Shown here in pieces: positions 44,581-53,509 of a stretch of DNA of 64,000 nucleotides. This DNA comes from Acuticoccus kalidii (GTDB lineage: Bacteria > Pseudomonadota > Alphaproteobacteria > Rhizobiales > Amorphaceae). The notes under the pieces are model-generated. The model searched no databases. It was not told where the DNA came from and worked only from the letters and a program-made list of their open reading frames with translations. The stretch lies in assembly GCF_021556395.1 (NCBI RefSeq), contig NZ_JAKGCS010000025.1, positions 62,001 through 126,000 of the forward strand, given 5' to 3'. Every line of letters begins with the position of its first letter. The stretch's first letter is position 1. The translations under genes and the position numbers were made by a program.

Positions 44581-45306
44581 TCATGCGGCGGGGTCTTGCA
44601 AAGAAGGGCGGAGGGCGGTGAGCCATGCGCGCAGCATCGCGGCCGCCGCGACGCCGAGGCGTTCGCCGTGCGCCTCGGCATCGGCGCGCAGCGTGACCGG
44701 ATCGATGCCGGCGTGCGCGATCTCGGCGGCATGGCCGATCAACCAGTGCTCGAACCGCTCCGCCGCGGCCTCGGCGTGGAATTGCAGCGCCAACACGTTC
44801 GGCCCGCGCGCGAAGGCTTGCGTCGGACAGACCGGGGTCGCGGCGAGCCGGTGGCACCCGGCGGGGAGGTCGAAATTGTCGCCGTGCCAGTGGAGAACGG
44901 GCGTGCCATCGAGCGCGGCGAGCGGGCTTGCCATCCCTTCGGGCGTCAGCGTGACGGGCGACCATCCGATTTCCCGCCCCGCGCCCGCGTGGACGGCGGC
45001 GCCGAGCGCCCGCGCCATCAATTGCGCGCCGAGGCAGATGCCGAGCGTCGGCCGGTCCGCCGCGAGGCGCGCCTTCAAGAGGGCGATTTCCTGGGCGATC
45101 ACCGGGTAGGCGGCCGCGTCGCCGACCCCGATCGGCCCGCCGAGGACCACGAGGAGGTCGGCGGCGAGCGGGTCGAGTGAGGCGAGGTCGCGCTCGGCGG
45201 CCTCGACATAGTCGATCGTGTAACCCGCCTCGGCGAGGGGCGCGGCGAAGCGGCCGAGATCCTCGAAATGGATATGGCGGATGGCTTGAACGGTGGGGCG
45301 GGGCAT
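44581..45306 (-). CDS. Class I glutamine amidotransferase-like protein
   Basis: A 241-residue protein with the complete GATase triad: nucleophile Cys91 in GICLGAQL, and His177 and Glu179 in LQFHAEA. VVLGGPIGVGDAAAYPVI is the usual upstream loop. Standalone proteins of this type (GuaA N-terminal-like or PuuD-like) release ammonia or hydrolyse gamma-glutamyl compounds. The start at ATG 45306 lies 11 bases after the homoserine dehydrogenase-like stop. Its role in the cluster is not clear. Confidence 0.88.
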   Translation of the reverse strand: MPRPTVQAIRHIHFEDLGRFAAPLAEAGYTIDYVEAAERDLASLDPLAADLLVVLGGPIGVGDAAAYPVIAQEIALLKARLAADRPTLGICLGAQLMARALGAAVHAGAGREIGWSPVTLTPEGMASPLAALDGTPVLHWHGDNFDLPAGCHRLAATPVCPTQAFARGPNVLALQFHAEAAAERFEHWLIGHAAEIAHAGIDPVTLRADAEAHGERLGVAAAAMLRAWLTALRPSLQDPAA

Positions 45307-45317
45307 CCGGCGCGTCC

Positions 45318-46328
45318 TCACGTTCCGCGGGCGCGACGGCGCGCGGCAAGGATGTGTTCGAGATCCTTGAGCGCGGCGGCGGCGGTCGCGACCGGCTCCT
45401 CCCCGCATCCGAGGGCGACGATCTCGCCCATGGTGTCGGTCGCGATGCGGATCGCTTTGGTTTTGCCGGGCACGCGCGCGAACGGATCGTCGGCGCAATA
45501 GGTCTCGATCCCGACCGCAGCGCGCCATGTCTCGCCCTCGCGCGACAGGCGGCCGACGAGCTTCGGAACGCGGCCATCGCGCCGCCAGCCGGCGATCTCG
45601 GCCGAGGTGACGGCCTCCATGCCGCCGACCCTCACATCGTCGATCGCAAGGGGCGCGCCGAGGCCGAAATTGGCGAGGATCACGAGCTTCGACGCGGTGT
45701 CCCAGCCTTCCACGTCGCCGCGCGGATCGCGCTCGGCGAAGCCGCCGGCCTGCGCCTCGGCGAGGGCGTCGGACAGTTCGATCCCGCGCGCCATCATGGC
45801 GTCGAGCAGGTAATTGGTCGTCGCGTTGAGGATGCCTTCGAGGCCGAGGATCGCAGCGCCCTTGAGGCTGTGCTCGATGAGGTCGATGGTCGGCAGCGCC
45901 GCGCCGCTCGCCCCGCTCACCTTCAGCATCGCGCCCGTCGCCCGGGCGGTCTCCATGAGCGCCGCGCCCGAGTGGACCAATGCGCCCTTGGAGATTGCAA
46001 TGGCATCGTGCCCGGCGGCGAGGGCTTGAATGAGGTAGGCGAGGCCCGGTCCGCCGGTGCGGTGGTCGCTCGGCCCGGCGTCGATCACCACGTCGGCGCC
46101 ACTCGCGGCGATGACGTCCGGCCCGCTGACGCCGGCCTCGAGGTCGGCGAAGCGGGCCTCGGCGATGCCGTCTTGGTCGATCAGGCCGGCGCGCGATCCA
46201 ACGACCGCGACGAGGGCGACCTCGGTGCCGTAGAGATCGCGGTAACGCTCGCGCCGGGCGAGCAGCATGGAGGCGGTCGCCCGGCCGACGCGGCCGAAGC
46301 CGGCGATCGCGACGCGACATGTCTGCAT
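45318..46328 (-). CDS. Homoserine dehydrogenase family protein
   Basis: A 336-residue oxidoreductase. VAIAGFGRVGRATASMLL is the NAD(P)-binding glycine loop, ISKGALVHSGAALMETARAT and VSGASGAALPTIDLIEHSLKG cover the substrate region, and GLEGILNATTNYLLDAMMARG is the class signature. It lacks the regulatory ACT domain of standard biosynthetic Hom. ATG at 46328 is preceded by GGGGAG at 7 bases. It is the first gene after the divergent LysR gene, so probably a specialised catabolic or modifying enzyme rather than the housekeeping homoserine dehydrogenase. Confidence 0.85.
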   Translation of the reverse strand: MQTCRVAIAGFGRVGRATASMLLARRERYRDLYGTEVALVAVVGSRAGLIDQDGIAEARFADLEAGVSGPDVIAASGADVVIDAGPSDHRTGGPGLAYLIQALAAGHDAIAISKGALVHSGAALMETARATGAMLKVSGASGAALPTIDLIEHSLKGAAILGLEGILNATTNYLLDAMMARGIELSDALAEAQAGGFAERDPRGDVEGWDTASKLVILANFGLGAPLAIDDVRVGGMEAVTSAEIAGWRRDGRVPKLVGRLSREGETWRAAVGIETYCADDPFARVPGKTKAIRIATDTMGEIVALGCGEEPVATAAAALKDLEHILAARRRARGT

Positions 46329-46443
46329 GGCATTCTCCCCGGACACGCGTGGCAGCGACCCGCCCGGACGAGCGTTCGGGCGGCCTCTCGGGATCGGCGT
46401 CGTGCTGCCGAGATCAAGCGGGAGGGATGTAACGTGCCGAACA

Positions 46444-46492
46444 GATAACGAAAATCAATATCTCTTTGCTCTGAGCATCACGCCACGTTATC
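46444..46492. promoter_or_regulatory. Inverted repeat in the lysR divergent region
   Basis: GATAACG at 46444-46450 and CGTTATC at 46486-46492 are perfect complements separated by 35 bases. They sit immediately upstream of the lysR start and within the divergent promoter region of the minus-strand run. This is a plausible regulator binding pair. Confidence 0.45.
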
Positions 46493-46499
46493 AATCGTC

Positions 46500-47360
46500 A
46501 TGCTCGCCGAATTGCGTACACTCGTGGCGGTCGCGCGCCACCGCACTTTCGCCGCCGCCGGTCACCGCATCGGCCTGACGCAGGCTGCCGTCAGCGGTCA
46601 CATCCGCCGCTTGGAAGACACCCTCGGCTTTCCCCTCTTCGAGCGGACGGGCCGGTCGGCGGTGCTCAACGAGGCCGGGTGGCGGACGGTGAAGCGCGCC
46701 GAAGAGATTCTGCAGAGCGTCGACGCGCTCGCCGCGCCCGAGGCGGAGGAGACGGCGCCGGGCATGATGCGGATCGGCGCGATCAACTCCGCGCAGCCGA
46801 CGATCCTCGCCCGGGCGCTGGTGCCGTTCCGGCAGCGGTTTCCGCGCTGCCGGATCCATGTCGCGCCCGATCTCTCATTGCATCTCATGGACCGGATCGA
46901 GACCGGGCTGCTCGACCTTGCGATCATCACCCGGCCGACCTTCGACCTGCCGCGCGATCTTCAATGGACGACGCTCGTCCGCGAGCCTTACGCGCTTGTC
47001 GTGCCGGCCGGGATCGAGGGGGACGACTGGCGTGTGCTGATCGAGGAGCACGCGTTCATCCGGTATGACCGGGGCTCGTTCGCCGGCCGTCATCTCGACC
47101 GTTTCTTGCGCGAATCCTCGGTCAAATTGCGCGAAGGGCTCGAGGTCGACGACCTCGCCGGCATGGTGGCGATGGCTGCGAACGGGCTCGGCGTCGCGCT
47201 CGTGCCGCTCTCGGAAGCGCTGTTGCCGCTTCCCGAAACGGTGCGCGCGCTGCCGGTGACTCCCGAGCCGATCTATCGCGATATCGGCCTCGTTCGGCGT
47301 GCCGGGGAGAACTGGTCGCCGGCGATGGACCTGTCAGCCGAGCTGATCGCGGCGGCTTAG
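46500..47360 (+). CDS. LysR-family transcriptional regulator
   Basis: A 286-residue regulator. The N-terminal winged helix is LRTLVAVARHRTFAAAGHRI, then LTQAAVSGHIRRLEDTLGFP, the recognition helix. The C-terminal effector domain begins about residue 90 (GMMRIGAINSAQPTILARA). It is divergent from the homoserine dehydrogenase-like gene across a 170-base region holding an inverted repeat, the standard arrangement for LysR control of the neighbour. It probably senses a substrate or product of the minus-strand genes. Confidence 0.93.
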   Translation: MLAELRTLVAVARHRTFAAAGHRIGLTQAAVSGHIRRLEDTLGFPLFERTGRSAVLNEAGWRTVKRAEEILQSVDALAAPEAEETAPGMMRIGAINSAQPTILARALVPFRQRFPRCRIHVAPDLSLHLMDRIETGLLDLAIITRPTFDLPRDLQWTTLVREPYALVVPAGIEGDDWRVLIEEHAFIRYDRGSFAGRHLDRFLRESSVKLREGLEVDDLAGMVAMAANGLGVALVPLSEALLPLPETVRALPVTPEPIYRDIGLVRRAGENWSPAMDLSAELIAAA

Positions 47361-47396
47361 AGAACGCCCGGCGCGCGTTCCCGCCGGCGCCACATG

Positions 47397-48305
47397 CTAG
47401 ACGCTCTTCGCCGCCTTTGCGCGGACCCGCTCGCGCCAGAAGGCGAATAGGCCGGCGCCGATCACGATCGCGCCGCCGAGGATCGTCCAGGGGCTGACGA
47501 TCTCGCCGAAAATGGCGACGCCGATGGCGGAGGAGGCCACCGTCTGAAGGTAGGTGAAGGGTTGGATCGCCGAGGCTTCGGCCGCCTCGAACGCCTTGAT
47601 GAGAAGATAATGGCCGCCCATGCCGGTCATGCACAGGACGAGCATCATCATCACCTCGGTGGGCGTCATCCACGACCAGAACCACGGGCCGATCAGCGTC
47701 ATCGTCACCGCGCCGAAGACGCCGGTATAATAGAAGCTCGTCATCGCCGTGTCGGTGCGGGCGACGCGGCGGGTCATGAGCTGATAGGCCGAGAACATGA
47801 ACATCGCGAGCAGCGCGACGCCGAGCTCGGGCGTCAGCGCACGCGCGCCCGGCTGAATGATCAGCATCATCCCGATGAGCCCGACGCCCACCGCCGTCCA
47901 TCGCCGCCAGCCGACCTTCTCGCCGAGGATCGGGCCGGAGAGGGCGACGACGAGCAGCGGCATGAAGGCGAAAATCGCATGACTGGCCGCAAGACCGAGA
48001 AGCGCGAAGGCGGCGATCGCGACGCAGATCTCGAGCGCGAGCAGCACGCCGCGCAGGATCTGGAGGCGCGGTTGCCCGGAGGTGAGCCCGGCGCGAAAGC
48101 CGGTGCGCCATAGGAGGAGCAAGCACACCGCGCCGAACGCCCAATAGCGCCACATGGTCACGAAGACGGCGGAGTGATTGTCCGCCAGCGCCTTGGAGAA
48201 TCCATCCTGTGCCGCGAAAATGATCGTCGAGGCCACCATGAAGGCGACCCCGCGCACTGTGTTGGTTTCACCAGCGGGAGCCGCGGTAGCAGGGATGAGT
48301 GTCAT
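47397..48305 (-). CDS. DMT-superfamily (EamA) transporter
   Basis: A 302-residue inner-membrane protein with about ten helices in two EamA repeats. The first repeat includes MVASTIIFAAQDGFSKALAD and the second starts near GVALLAMFMFSAYQLMTRRV. ATG at 48305 is used because the upstream extension to 48530 is not hydrophobic. It converges on the LysR gene. Such exporters and importers handle amino acids or nucleosides, and the substrate is not predictable. Confidence 0.88.
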   Translation of the reverse strand: MTLIPATAAPAGETNTVRGVAFMVASTIIFAAQDGFSKALADNHSAVFVTMWRYWAFGAVCLLLLWRTGFRAGLTSGQPRLQILRGVLLALEICVAIAAFALLGLAASHAIFAFMPLLVVALSGPILGEKVGWRRWTAVGVGLIGMMLIIQPGARALTPELGVALLAMFMFSAYQLMTRRVARTDTAMTSFYYTGVFGAVTMTLIGPWFWSWMTPTEVMMMLVLCMTGMGGHYLLIKAFEAAEASAIQPFTYLQTVASSAIGVAIFGEIVSPWTILGGAIVIGAGLFAFWRERVRAKAAKSV

Positions 48306-48680
48306 GATGTCGCTATCGCCCGGCGCGGAACGGGACGCAAGGGCGGCACGGCGAAGATCACCGCGAGGCCGCCGGGCGCGGTCGGCCCCATGTCGTCCGC
48401 CCGCGAAAGGGCGGGTCAATGCCGATGCGGGATCGGACGGGTGGCCGTCGCGCGCGGCTTGCCGTTTGACACCGCAGGATGAATGTCCGCGACAAGTTGC
48501 CACCCGGCGTTGTGGGTCTCGTCCGAGCAATTTTCACGGGATGACGCCTCGGGAGGCACGGGCAGAGCCTGTCGAGTGGCTCGGCGGGGGTTTGGGACGC
48601 CCTTGCGGGGCGGCCACTCCGGGTAATGAAGATATCTCGGAATGTCGCGCTCCGAACCTTAAAATGAATTGAAAATGTTT
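48306..48680. other. Divergent intergenic region before lrp-lysE
   Basis: About 375 bases holding the minus-strand EamA promoter and the plus-strand lrp promoter. The last 50 bases are distinctly AT-richer. No gene recognised. Confidence 0.4.
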
Positions 48681-48707
48681 CCATATCCGCATATTTTGTG
48701 GATATGG
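48681..48707 (+). promoter_or_regulatory. Inverted repeat over the lrp start
   Basis: CCATATCC at 48681-48688 and GGATATGG at 48700-48707 are a perfect 8-base inverted repeat with an 11-base spacer, the size of an Lrp/AsnC dimer site. The right arm covers the lrp start codon, which suggests autoregulation. Confidence 0.55.
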
Positions 48708-49165
48708 ATGACCTTGACCGCAAAATCATCGACCTGTTGTCCGCGGATGCGCGGCGCTCGCTCGCCGATATCGGCGGAACCGTCGGCTTGTCGCCGTCGA
48801 GCGTCAACGAGCGGATCCGGCGCCTGACGGCCGCGGGCGCGATCCGCCGCTTCACGGTCGAGCTCGACCCGGCCGCGATGGGGCTCGATACGCTGGTGTT
48901 CGTGTGGATCGCCCTGCGCGAGGACGCGGACGAGGCCGCATTCCGCCGCTATGCCGAGGCCGAGCCGGCGATCCTCGAATGTCACCACGTCACGGGGGGC
49001 TGGTCCTATCTGATGAAGATCCGTGTCGGGGAAACCGCGTCGATCGAAGGCGTCTTGGCCAACCTCAAGGGGCGTAAATTCTTGGGCCGCAGCGAGACGG
49101 TGATCGCGCTCTCGTCCCCGGTTGCCGGGGCCTATGTCCAGAAAGGGGAGGCGGAGGGCGGCTGA
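48704..49165 (+). CDS. Lrp/AsnC-family transcriptional regulator
   Basis: A 153-residue amino-acid-responsive regulator. The helix-turn-helix is LDRKIIDLLSADARRSLADIG followed by VGLSPSSVNERIRRLTAAG, and the RAM ligand domain fills the second half (ILECHHVTGGWSYLMKIRVG). ATG at 48704 is preferred; GTG two codons upstream is possible, and no Shine-Dalgarno is evident. It overlaps lysE by one base. Lrp-LysE pairs usually mean export of an amino acid when its pool is high. Confidence 0.92.
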   Translation: MDDLDRKIIDLLSADARRSLADIGGTVGLSPSSVNERIRRLTAAGAIRRFTVELDPAAMGLDTLVFVWIALREDADEAAFRRYAEAEPAILECHHVTGGWSYLMKIRVGETASIEGVLANLKGRKFLGRSETVIALSSPVAGAYVQKGEAEGG

Positions 49166-49779
49166 TGGAACCGGTCTTGTTCTTCAAGAGCCTCATCCTC
49201 GGGCTCGCCGTCGCGGCGCCACTTGGGCCGATCGGGGCGCTTTGCATCAACCGGACGCTGGAGCGGGGCTATGTCGCCGGGATCGCCGGCGGGTTCGGCA
49301 CGGCGTTGGCGGATGGGGTCTATGCGGCGCTCGCCGCGCTCGGCTTTGCGACGTTTTCCGGCATCCTCGGTGAGATCGATACGCCGCTTCGCCTCGTGGG
49401 CGGCGCCTTCATGGTGTGGCTCGGATTGACGAGCATGACGCCGACGGAGCGAACGGCGGCGGCGGCGGTCTCCGCGCGCGACCTCCTCGGCATCACGGGG
49501 GCGACATTCCTCCTCACGATCACCAACCCGATGACGATCCTCTCCTTCGCGGCGATCTTCGCCGGCCTCGGCCTTGCCTCGGGGACGGGAGCGGGGGGCG
49601 CCGCTCTCGTCGTGTCGGGGGTTTTTGCGGGCTCGATGCTGTGGTGGTGCGTCCTCAGCGGCGGAGTGGCGCTCGCCCGCCACCGCCTGCCGGAGCGCTT
49701 CGCCGGCTGGGTTTCGCGTCTGTCGGGGGCCGTGCTGATCGCCTTCGGGATATGGGCGATCGGCTCGGCCCTCGTCTGA
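49165..49779 (+). CDS. LysE-family amino acid exporter
   Basis: A 204-residue inner-membrane translocator with about six helices. The LysE/RhtB motif is in LGLAVAAPLGPIGALCINRTLERG near the N-terminus, and TFLLTITNPMTILSFAAIFAG in the middle contains the conserved NP segment. The start overlaps the lrp stop (TGATG), so the exporter is most likely controlled by that regulator. It converges with the aquaporin gene. The amino acid is unknown. Confidence 0.92.
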   Translation: MEPVLFFKSLILGLAVAAPLGPIGALCINRTLERGYVAGIAGGFGTALADGVYAALAALGFATFSGILGEIDTPLRLVGGAFMVWLGLTSMTPTERTAAAAVSARDLLGITGATFLLTITNPMTILSFAAIFAGLGLASGTGAGGAALVVSGVFAGSMLWWCVLSGGVALARHRLPERFAGWVSRLSGAVLIAFGIWAIGSALV

Positions 49780-49794
49780 CGCGCCCGGCCGGGT

Positions 49795-50538
49795 TCAGGC
49801 CGAGACGCTGCGCGATTCCACGATGGTCGTCGAAACGAGGGCTTCGGGCTCGTAGATGAGCCGTGTCGCGAGGCCGGCGATCATCGCCCCCAGGATCGGC
49901 GCCAGCCAGAACAGCCAGAGTTGGCCGATATAATCGGGGCCGGCGAAGAGCGCCTGGCTGGTGCTGCGCGCCGGATTGACCGATGTGTTGGTGATCGGGA
50001 TCGTCACGAGGTGGATCAGCGTGAGGCTGAGGCCGATCGGAATGCCGGCGAACCCGCTTGCCGCGCCCTTCGACGTCGTGCCGACGATGATGAGGAGAAA
50101 GAAAAAGGTCGCGACGAGCTCGGCGCTGAAGCAGGCGGCGAAGCTGTATTTGCCGGGACTGAGCGCCCCGAAGCCGTTCGCGGCGAAGGAGCCCGGTACC
50201 CATTCGGGCTTGCCCGACGCGATCAACCACAGCAGTGCGGCGGCGAGGACCGCGCCGAGAACCTGCGCCCCGATATAGGGCAGCACATGCTTGTTGAGGC
50301 ACCGATTTGCCGCCCAGAGCCCCAGCGTCACCGCCGGATTGAAATGGCCGCCGGAGACGTGCCCGACGGCGTAGGCCATGCTGAGCACCGTGAGGCCGAA
50401 GGCGAAGGCAACGCCGACGAAGCCGATCCCGAGCTCGGGGAACGCGGCGGCGAAGATCGCCGCGCCGCATCCGCCGAACACCAGCCAGAATGTTCCGAGA
50501 AACTCCGCAACGATGCGCCGTGTCATGTCGTTTTGCAT
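49795..50538 (-). CDS. aqpZ: Aquaporin Z-type MIP channel
   Basis: A 247-residue water channel with six helices. The two pore-forming half-helices carry [10 protein letters not shown] and [12 protein letters not shown], and the Arg after the second NPA is the selectivity-filter arginine. [20 protein letters not shown] lies in the middle loop, as in AqpZ. ATG at 50538 is preceded by GGGAGGG; an ATG 13 codons upstream gives a non-membrane extension and is rejected. It is monocistronic. Confidence 0.93.
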   Translation of the reverse strand: MQNDMTRRIVAEFLGTFWLVFGGCGAAIFAAAFPELGIGFVGVAFAFGLTVLSMAYAVGHVSGGHFNPAVTLGLWAANRCLNKHVLPYIGAQVLGAVLAAALLWLIASGKPEWVPGSFAANGFGALSPGKYSFAACFSAELVATFFFLLIIVGTTSKGAASGFAGIPIGLSLTLIHLVTIPITNTSVNPARSTSQALFAGPDYIGQLWLFWLAPILGAMIAGLATRLIYEPEALVSTTIVESRSVSA

Positions 50539-50920
50539 CGAACCCTCCCATGGCCGCTGAAGCGCAGCGGAGCGCACGCGTGAAACTGGATTCGCTCGTT
50601 CGACTCGATGTGCACCTGTTGGGCGCCGCGTGATCGCGGCGGCCCCGAAGGCGGGCGACGACGCCGTGCCGGCTGTCTCACCAGGGATGAAAAAGTAAAT
50701 CTATCCAATTCGGCTGTCTACTACTTTAGAACATATTGCCAATTCTCATGGATTTCGGCTCGCGTGGATCGTGCAAATATACAAAGACGTCATCACTTGT
50801 CGGTTTGCTCAAATGGGCAGCCGCGCCGAATATTGATTTTCATCAATTTACCGATGCGGTGCATTTTTTATTGAGCAGGTCTTGCCGACATCCAAGCGCG
50901 GCCAGGATAGGGAGGGGAGG
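50539..50920. other. AT-rich intergenic region upstream of the arylsulfatase
   Basis: About 380 bases. From about 50690 to 50880 the base composition drops sharply in GC against the rest of the window and has many A/T runs (GATTTTCATCAATTTACC, GCATTTTTTATTGAGC). It is divergent between the aquaporin and sulfatase genes and probably carries regulated promoters. I see no gene in it. Confidence 0.5.
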
Positions 50921-53416
50921 ATGCGCCACTTGCGTAAGCTCGTCGCGGCGTTCGCCGTTACGCTCGTCTTTCACCTCGGTGGTTCGGCCGAGGCGCAACA
51001 GCCGGCGGGCGCACCGAATGCGACCACGACGCTGAACGGATTGCAGCTACCGCCGCCGCCGCCGGCCTTCGGCGGCACGATCGAGACCGATGCCATCGAC
51101 TCGGTGCCCTGGTGGCCGCCGCGCGCCGCGCCGCCGGCCGATGCGCCGAACGTTCTTCTCATTCTGATCGACGATTCCGGCTGGGGCATTCCAAGCACCT
51201 TCGGCGGCGTGGTCCCATGGCCGACGATGGACGCCCTCGCGAAGGACGGGATCCGCTTCACCAACATTCATTCGACGGCGCTCTGCTCGCCGACGCGGGC
51301 CGCGCTGATCACCGGGCGGAACCACCACAATGCCGGCTTCGGCGTGATCTCCGAGCAGTCGACCGGCTTTCCCGGCTACAACAGCATCATCGCCGACGAC
51401 AAAGCGACCGTCGGCCGGATCCTCCTCGACAACGGGTATGCGACCGCCTGGTTCGGCAAGAACCACAACACGCCGGCGTTCGAAGCGAGCCAGGTCGGCC
51501 CGTTCACGCAATGGCCGAGCGGCATGGGCTTTGAGTATTTCTATGGCTTCGTCGGCGGTGACGCGAACCAGTGGCAGCCGAACCTCTTCCGCAACACCAC
51601 CCAGATCTATCCGTTCGAGGGTAAGCCGGGCTGGAATCTCGTCACGGCGATGGCCGACGATGCGATCGACTGGATCGGCCGGGTCCATCAGACCGACCCG
51701 TCGAAGCCGTTCTTCATCCAATACGCCCCCGGCGCGACGCACGCCCCGCACCATCCGACGCGCGAATGGGTCGACACGATCGAGGGTATGCACCTCTTCG
51801 ATGCGGGGTGGAATGCGTTGCAGGAGACGATCTTCGAGAACCAGAAGTCGCTCGGCCTCTTTCCGGCCGACACGAAGCTCAATCCCTGGCCGACCGAGCA
51901 CATCGACACCTGGGATCAGCTCGATGCGGACGCACAAAAGCTCTTCGTGCGCCAAGCGAACGTCTTTGCGGCCTATTCGGCCTATTCCGATCATGAGATC
52001 GGCCGCGTCGTGCAATTCCTGAAGGACATCGGGGAATATGACGACACGCTGATCATCTACATCAACGGCGACAACGGAACGAGCGCCGAAGGCGGCCTGC
52101 TCGGCACCCCGAACGAGGTGGCGTACTTCAACGGGATCAACGCGATCCCCGTCAAAGACCAGATGAAGTGGTACGACGTGTGGGGGACGGAAGAGACTTA
52201 CAATCACATGGCGGCCGGCTGGTCCTGGGCGTTCGACACACCGTTCCCATGGTTCAAGCAGAATGCCTCGCAGCTCGGCGGCATCAAGCAGAACATGGTC
52301 GTCTCCTGGCCCAAGCGGATCCGGGACAAGGGCGCGCGGCGCGATCAATTCCTCCATGTCATCGATATCGTTCCGACGCTTCTCGATGTGACCGGCATTC
52401 CCGCGCCCGAGAGCGTCGACGGGATCACCCAGGCGCCGATGGACGGCAAGAGCTTCGCCTATCTGTTCGACCCGGCGAACGCCGACGCCTCGCCGCCGCG
52501 CGACACCCAATATTTCGAGATGATGGGCCAATGGGCGCTCTGGCAGGACGGCTGGTTCTTGAGCACCGAGGTGAACCGCGCCCCATGGGAGGCCTTCGTC
52601 GCCCCGAACCTCGACCCGCTCAACAACCAGGTCCTGGATCTTTACGACCTCAAGTCCGATCCGACCCAGACCACCAACGTCGCCGCCCAGCATCCCGACA
52701 TTGTGCAGCGCCTGAAGGACGCGTTCATCCGCGAGGCGACCCGTTATCAGGTCTTCCCGCTCGACGCGTCGGTGGGCCAGAGACTGATCGCGCCACGACC
52801 GAACATCACCGCCGGCCGGGACGAGTTCGTCTATACGCGGCCGATGGTGGGCTTGCCGCAAGGTGACTCGCCGGTCCTCCTCGACACCTCCTACACGATC
52901 ACCGCGGAGATCGACGTGCCGGAGGGAGGCGGCGAGGGCATGATCCTCACCTCGGGGGGCCGCTTCGCCGGATACGGCTTCTATCTTCTCCACGGCAAGC
53001 CGGTTTTTCTCTGGAATCTGGTCGATCTCGATCGGGTGAAATGGGAGGGGAAGACGGCGCTGACCCCCGGCCGGCACACCATTGAGTTCGCGTTCGATTA
53101 TGAAGGGCTCGGGCTCGGAACGCTCGCTTATAACGACATGAGCGGGCTCGGCCGGCCCGGCACCGGCACGCTGAAAGTCGACGGTGCGGTCGTCGACACC
53201 AAGCGGATCGAAAAGTCCATTCCGATCATTCTTCAGTGGGACGAGAGTTTCGACATCGGATCGGACACGCTCACCGGCGTGAATGATGCCGACTATACCC
53301 CGCCATTCCCGCTGACCGCGACGCTCGACAAACTGACGATCAAGCTCCAGCGGCCGCAGATCTCGGACGCCGACAAGGCCAAGATGAAGGCGGCGATGCT
53401 GAAGGCGAGCGACTGA
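50921..53416 (+). CDS. Secreted arylsulfatase (sulfatase family)
   Basis: An 831-residue sulfatase. The signal peptide (MRHLRKLVAAFAVTLVFHLG through SAEAQ) is followed by a proline-rich stretch. LLILIDDSGWGIPSTFGG supplies the metal-binding aspartates, and CSPTR with Cys122 is the formylglycine precursor motif (C-x-P-x-R), so a maturation enzyme is needed. FGKNHNTP, IYINGDNGTSAEGG and QYAPGATHAPHHP fit the active site. The C-terminal 180 residues form a beta-rich module. ATG at 50921 sits directly behind GGAGGGGAGG. It cleaves sulfate esters, target unknown. Confidence 0.93.
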   Translation: MRHLRKLVAAFAVTLVFHLGGSAEAQQPAGAPNATTTLNGLQLPPPPPAFGGTIETDAIDSVPWWPPRAAPPADAPNVLLILIDDSGWGIPSTFGGVVPWPTMDALAKDGIRFTNIHSTALCSPTRAALITGRNHHNAGFGVISEQSTGFPGYNSIIADDKATVGRILLDNGYATAWFGKNHNTPAFEASQVGPFTQWPSGMGFEYFYGFVGGDANQWQPNLFRNTTQIYPFEGKPGWNLVTAMADDAIDWIGRVHQTDPSKPFFIQYAPGATHAPHHPTREWVDTIEGMHLFDAGWNALQETIFENQKSLGLFPADTKLNPWPTEHIDTWDQLDADAQKLFVRQANVFAAYSAYSDHEIGRVVQFLKDIGEYDDTLIIYINGDNGTSAEGGLLGTPNEVAYFNGINAIPVKDQMKWYDVWGTEETYNHMAAGWSWAFDTPFPWFKQNASQLGGIKQNMVVSWPKRIRDKGARRDQFLHVIDIVPTLLDVTGIPAPESVDGITQAPMDGKSFAYLFDPANADASPPRDTQYFEMMGQWALWQDGWFLSTEVNRAPWEAFVAPNLDPLNNQVLDLYDLKSDPTQTTNVAAQHPDIVQRLKDAFIREATRYQVFPLDASVGQRLIAPRPNITAGRDEFVYTRPMVGLPQGDSPVLLDTSYTITAEIDVPEGGGEGMILTSGGRFAGYGFYLLHGKPVFLWNLVDLDRVKWEGKTALTPGRHTIEFAFDYEGLGLGTLAYNDMSGLGRPGTGTLKVDGAVVDTKRIEKSIPIILQWDESFDIGSDTLTGVNDADYTPPFPLTATLDKLTIKLQRPQISDADKAKMKAAMLKASD

Positions 53417-53447
53417 GGCGCAAGGCGGCCGAATGACGGCCGGATCG

Positions 53448-53479
53448 CGACCCGCCCGGCGATGGCGCCGGGCGGGTCG
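53448..53479. terminator. Strong hairpin between convergent sulfatase and RTX genes
   Basis: A perfect 14-base GC-rich stem (53448-53461 with 53466-53479) and a 4-base loop. It lies 31 bases past the sulfatase stop and 30 bases past the minus-strand RTX stop. No T-run. A bidirectional terminator is likely. Confidence 0.75.
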
Positions 53480-53509
53480 TCGTCGCGAACGAGGGACCCC
53501 GGTCGCGTC

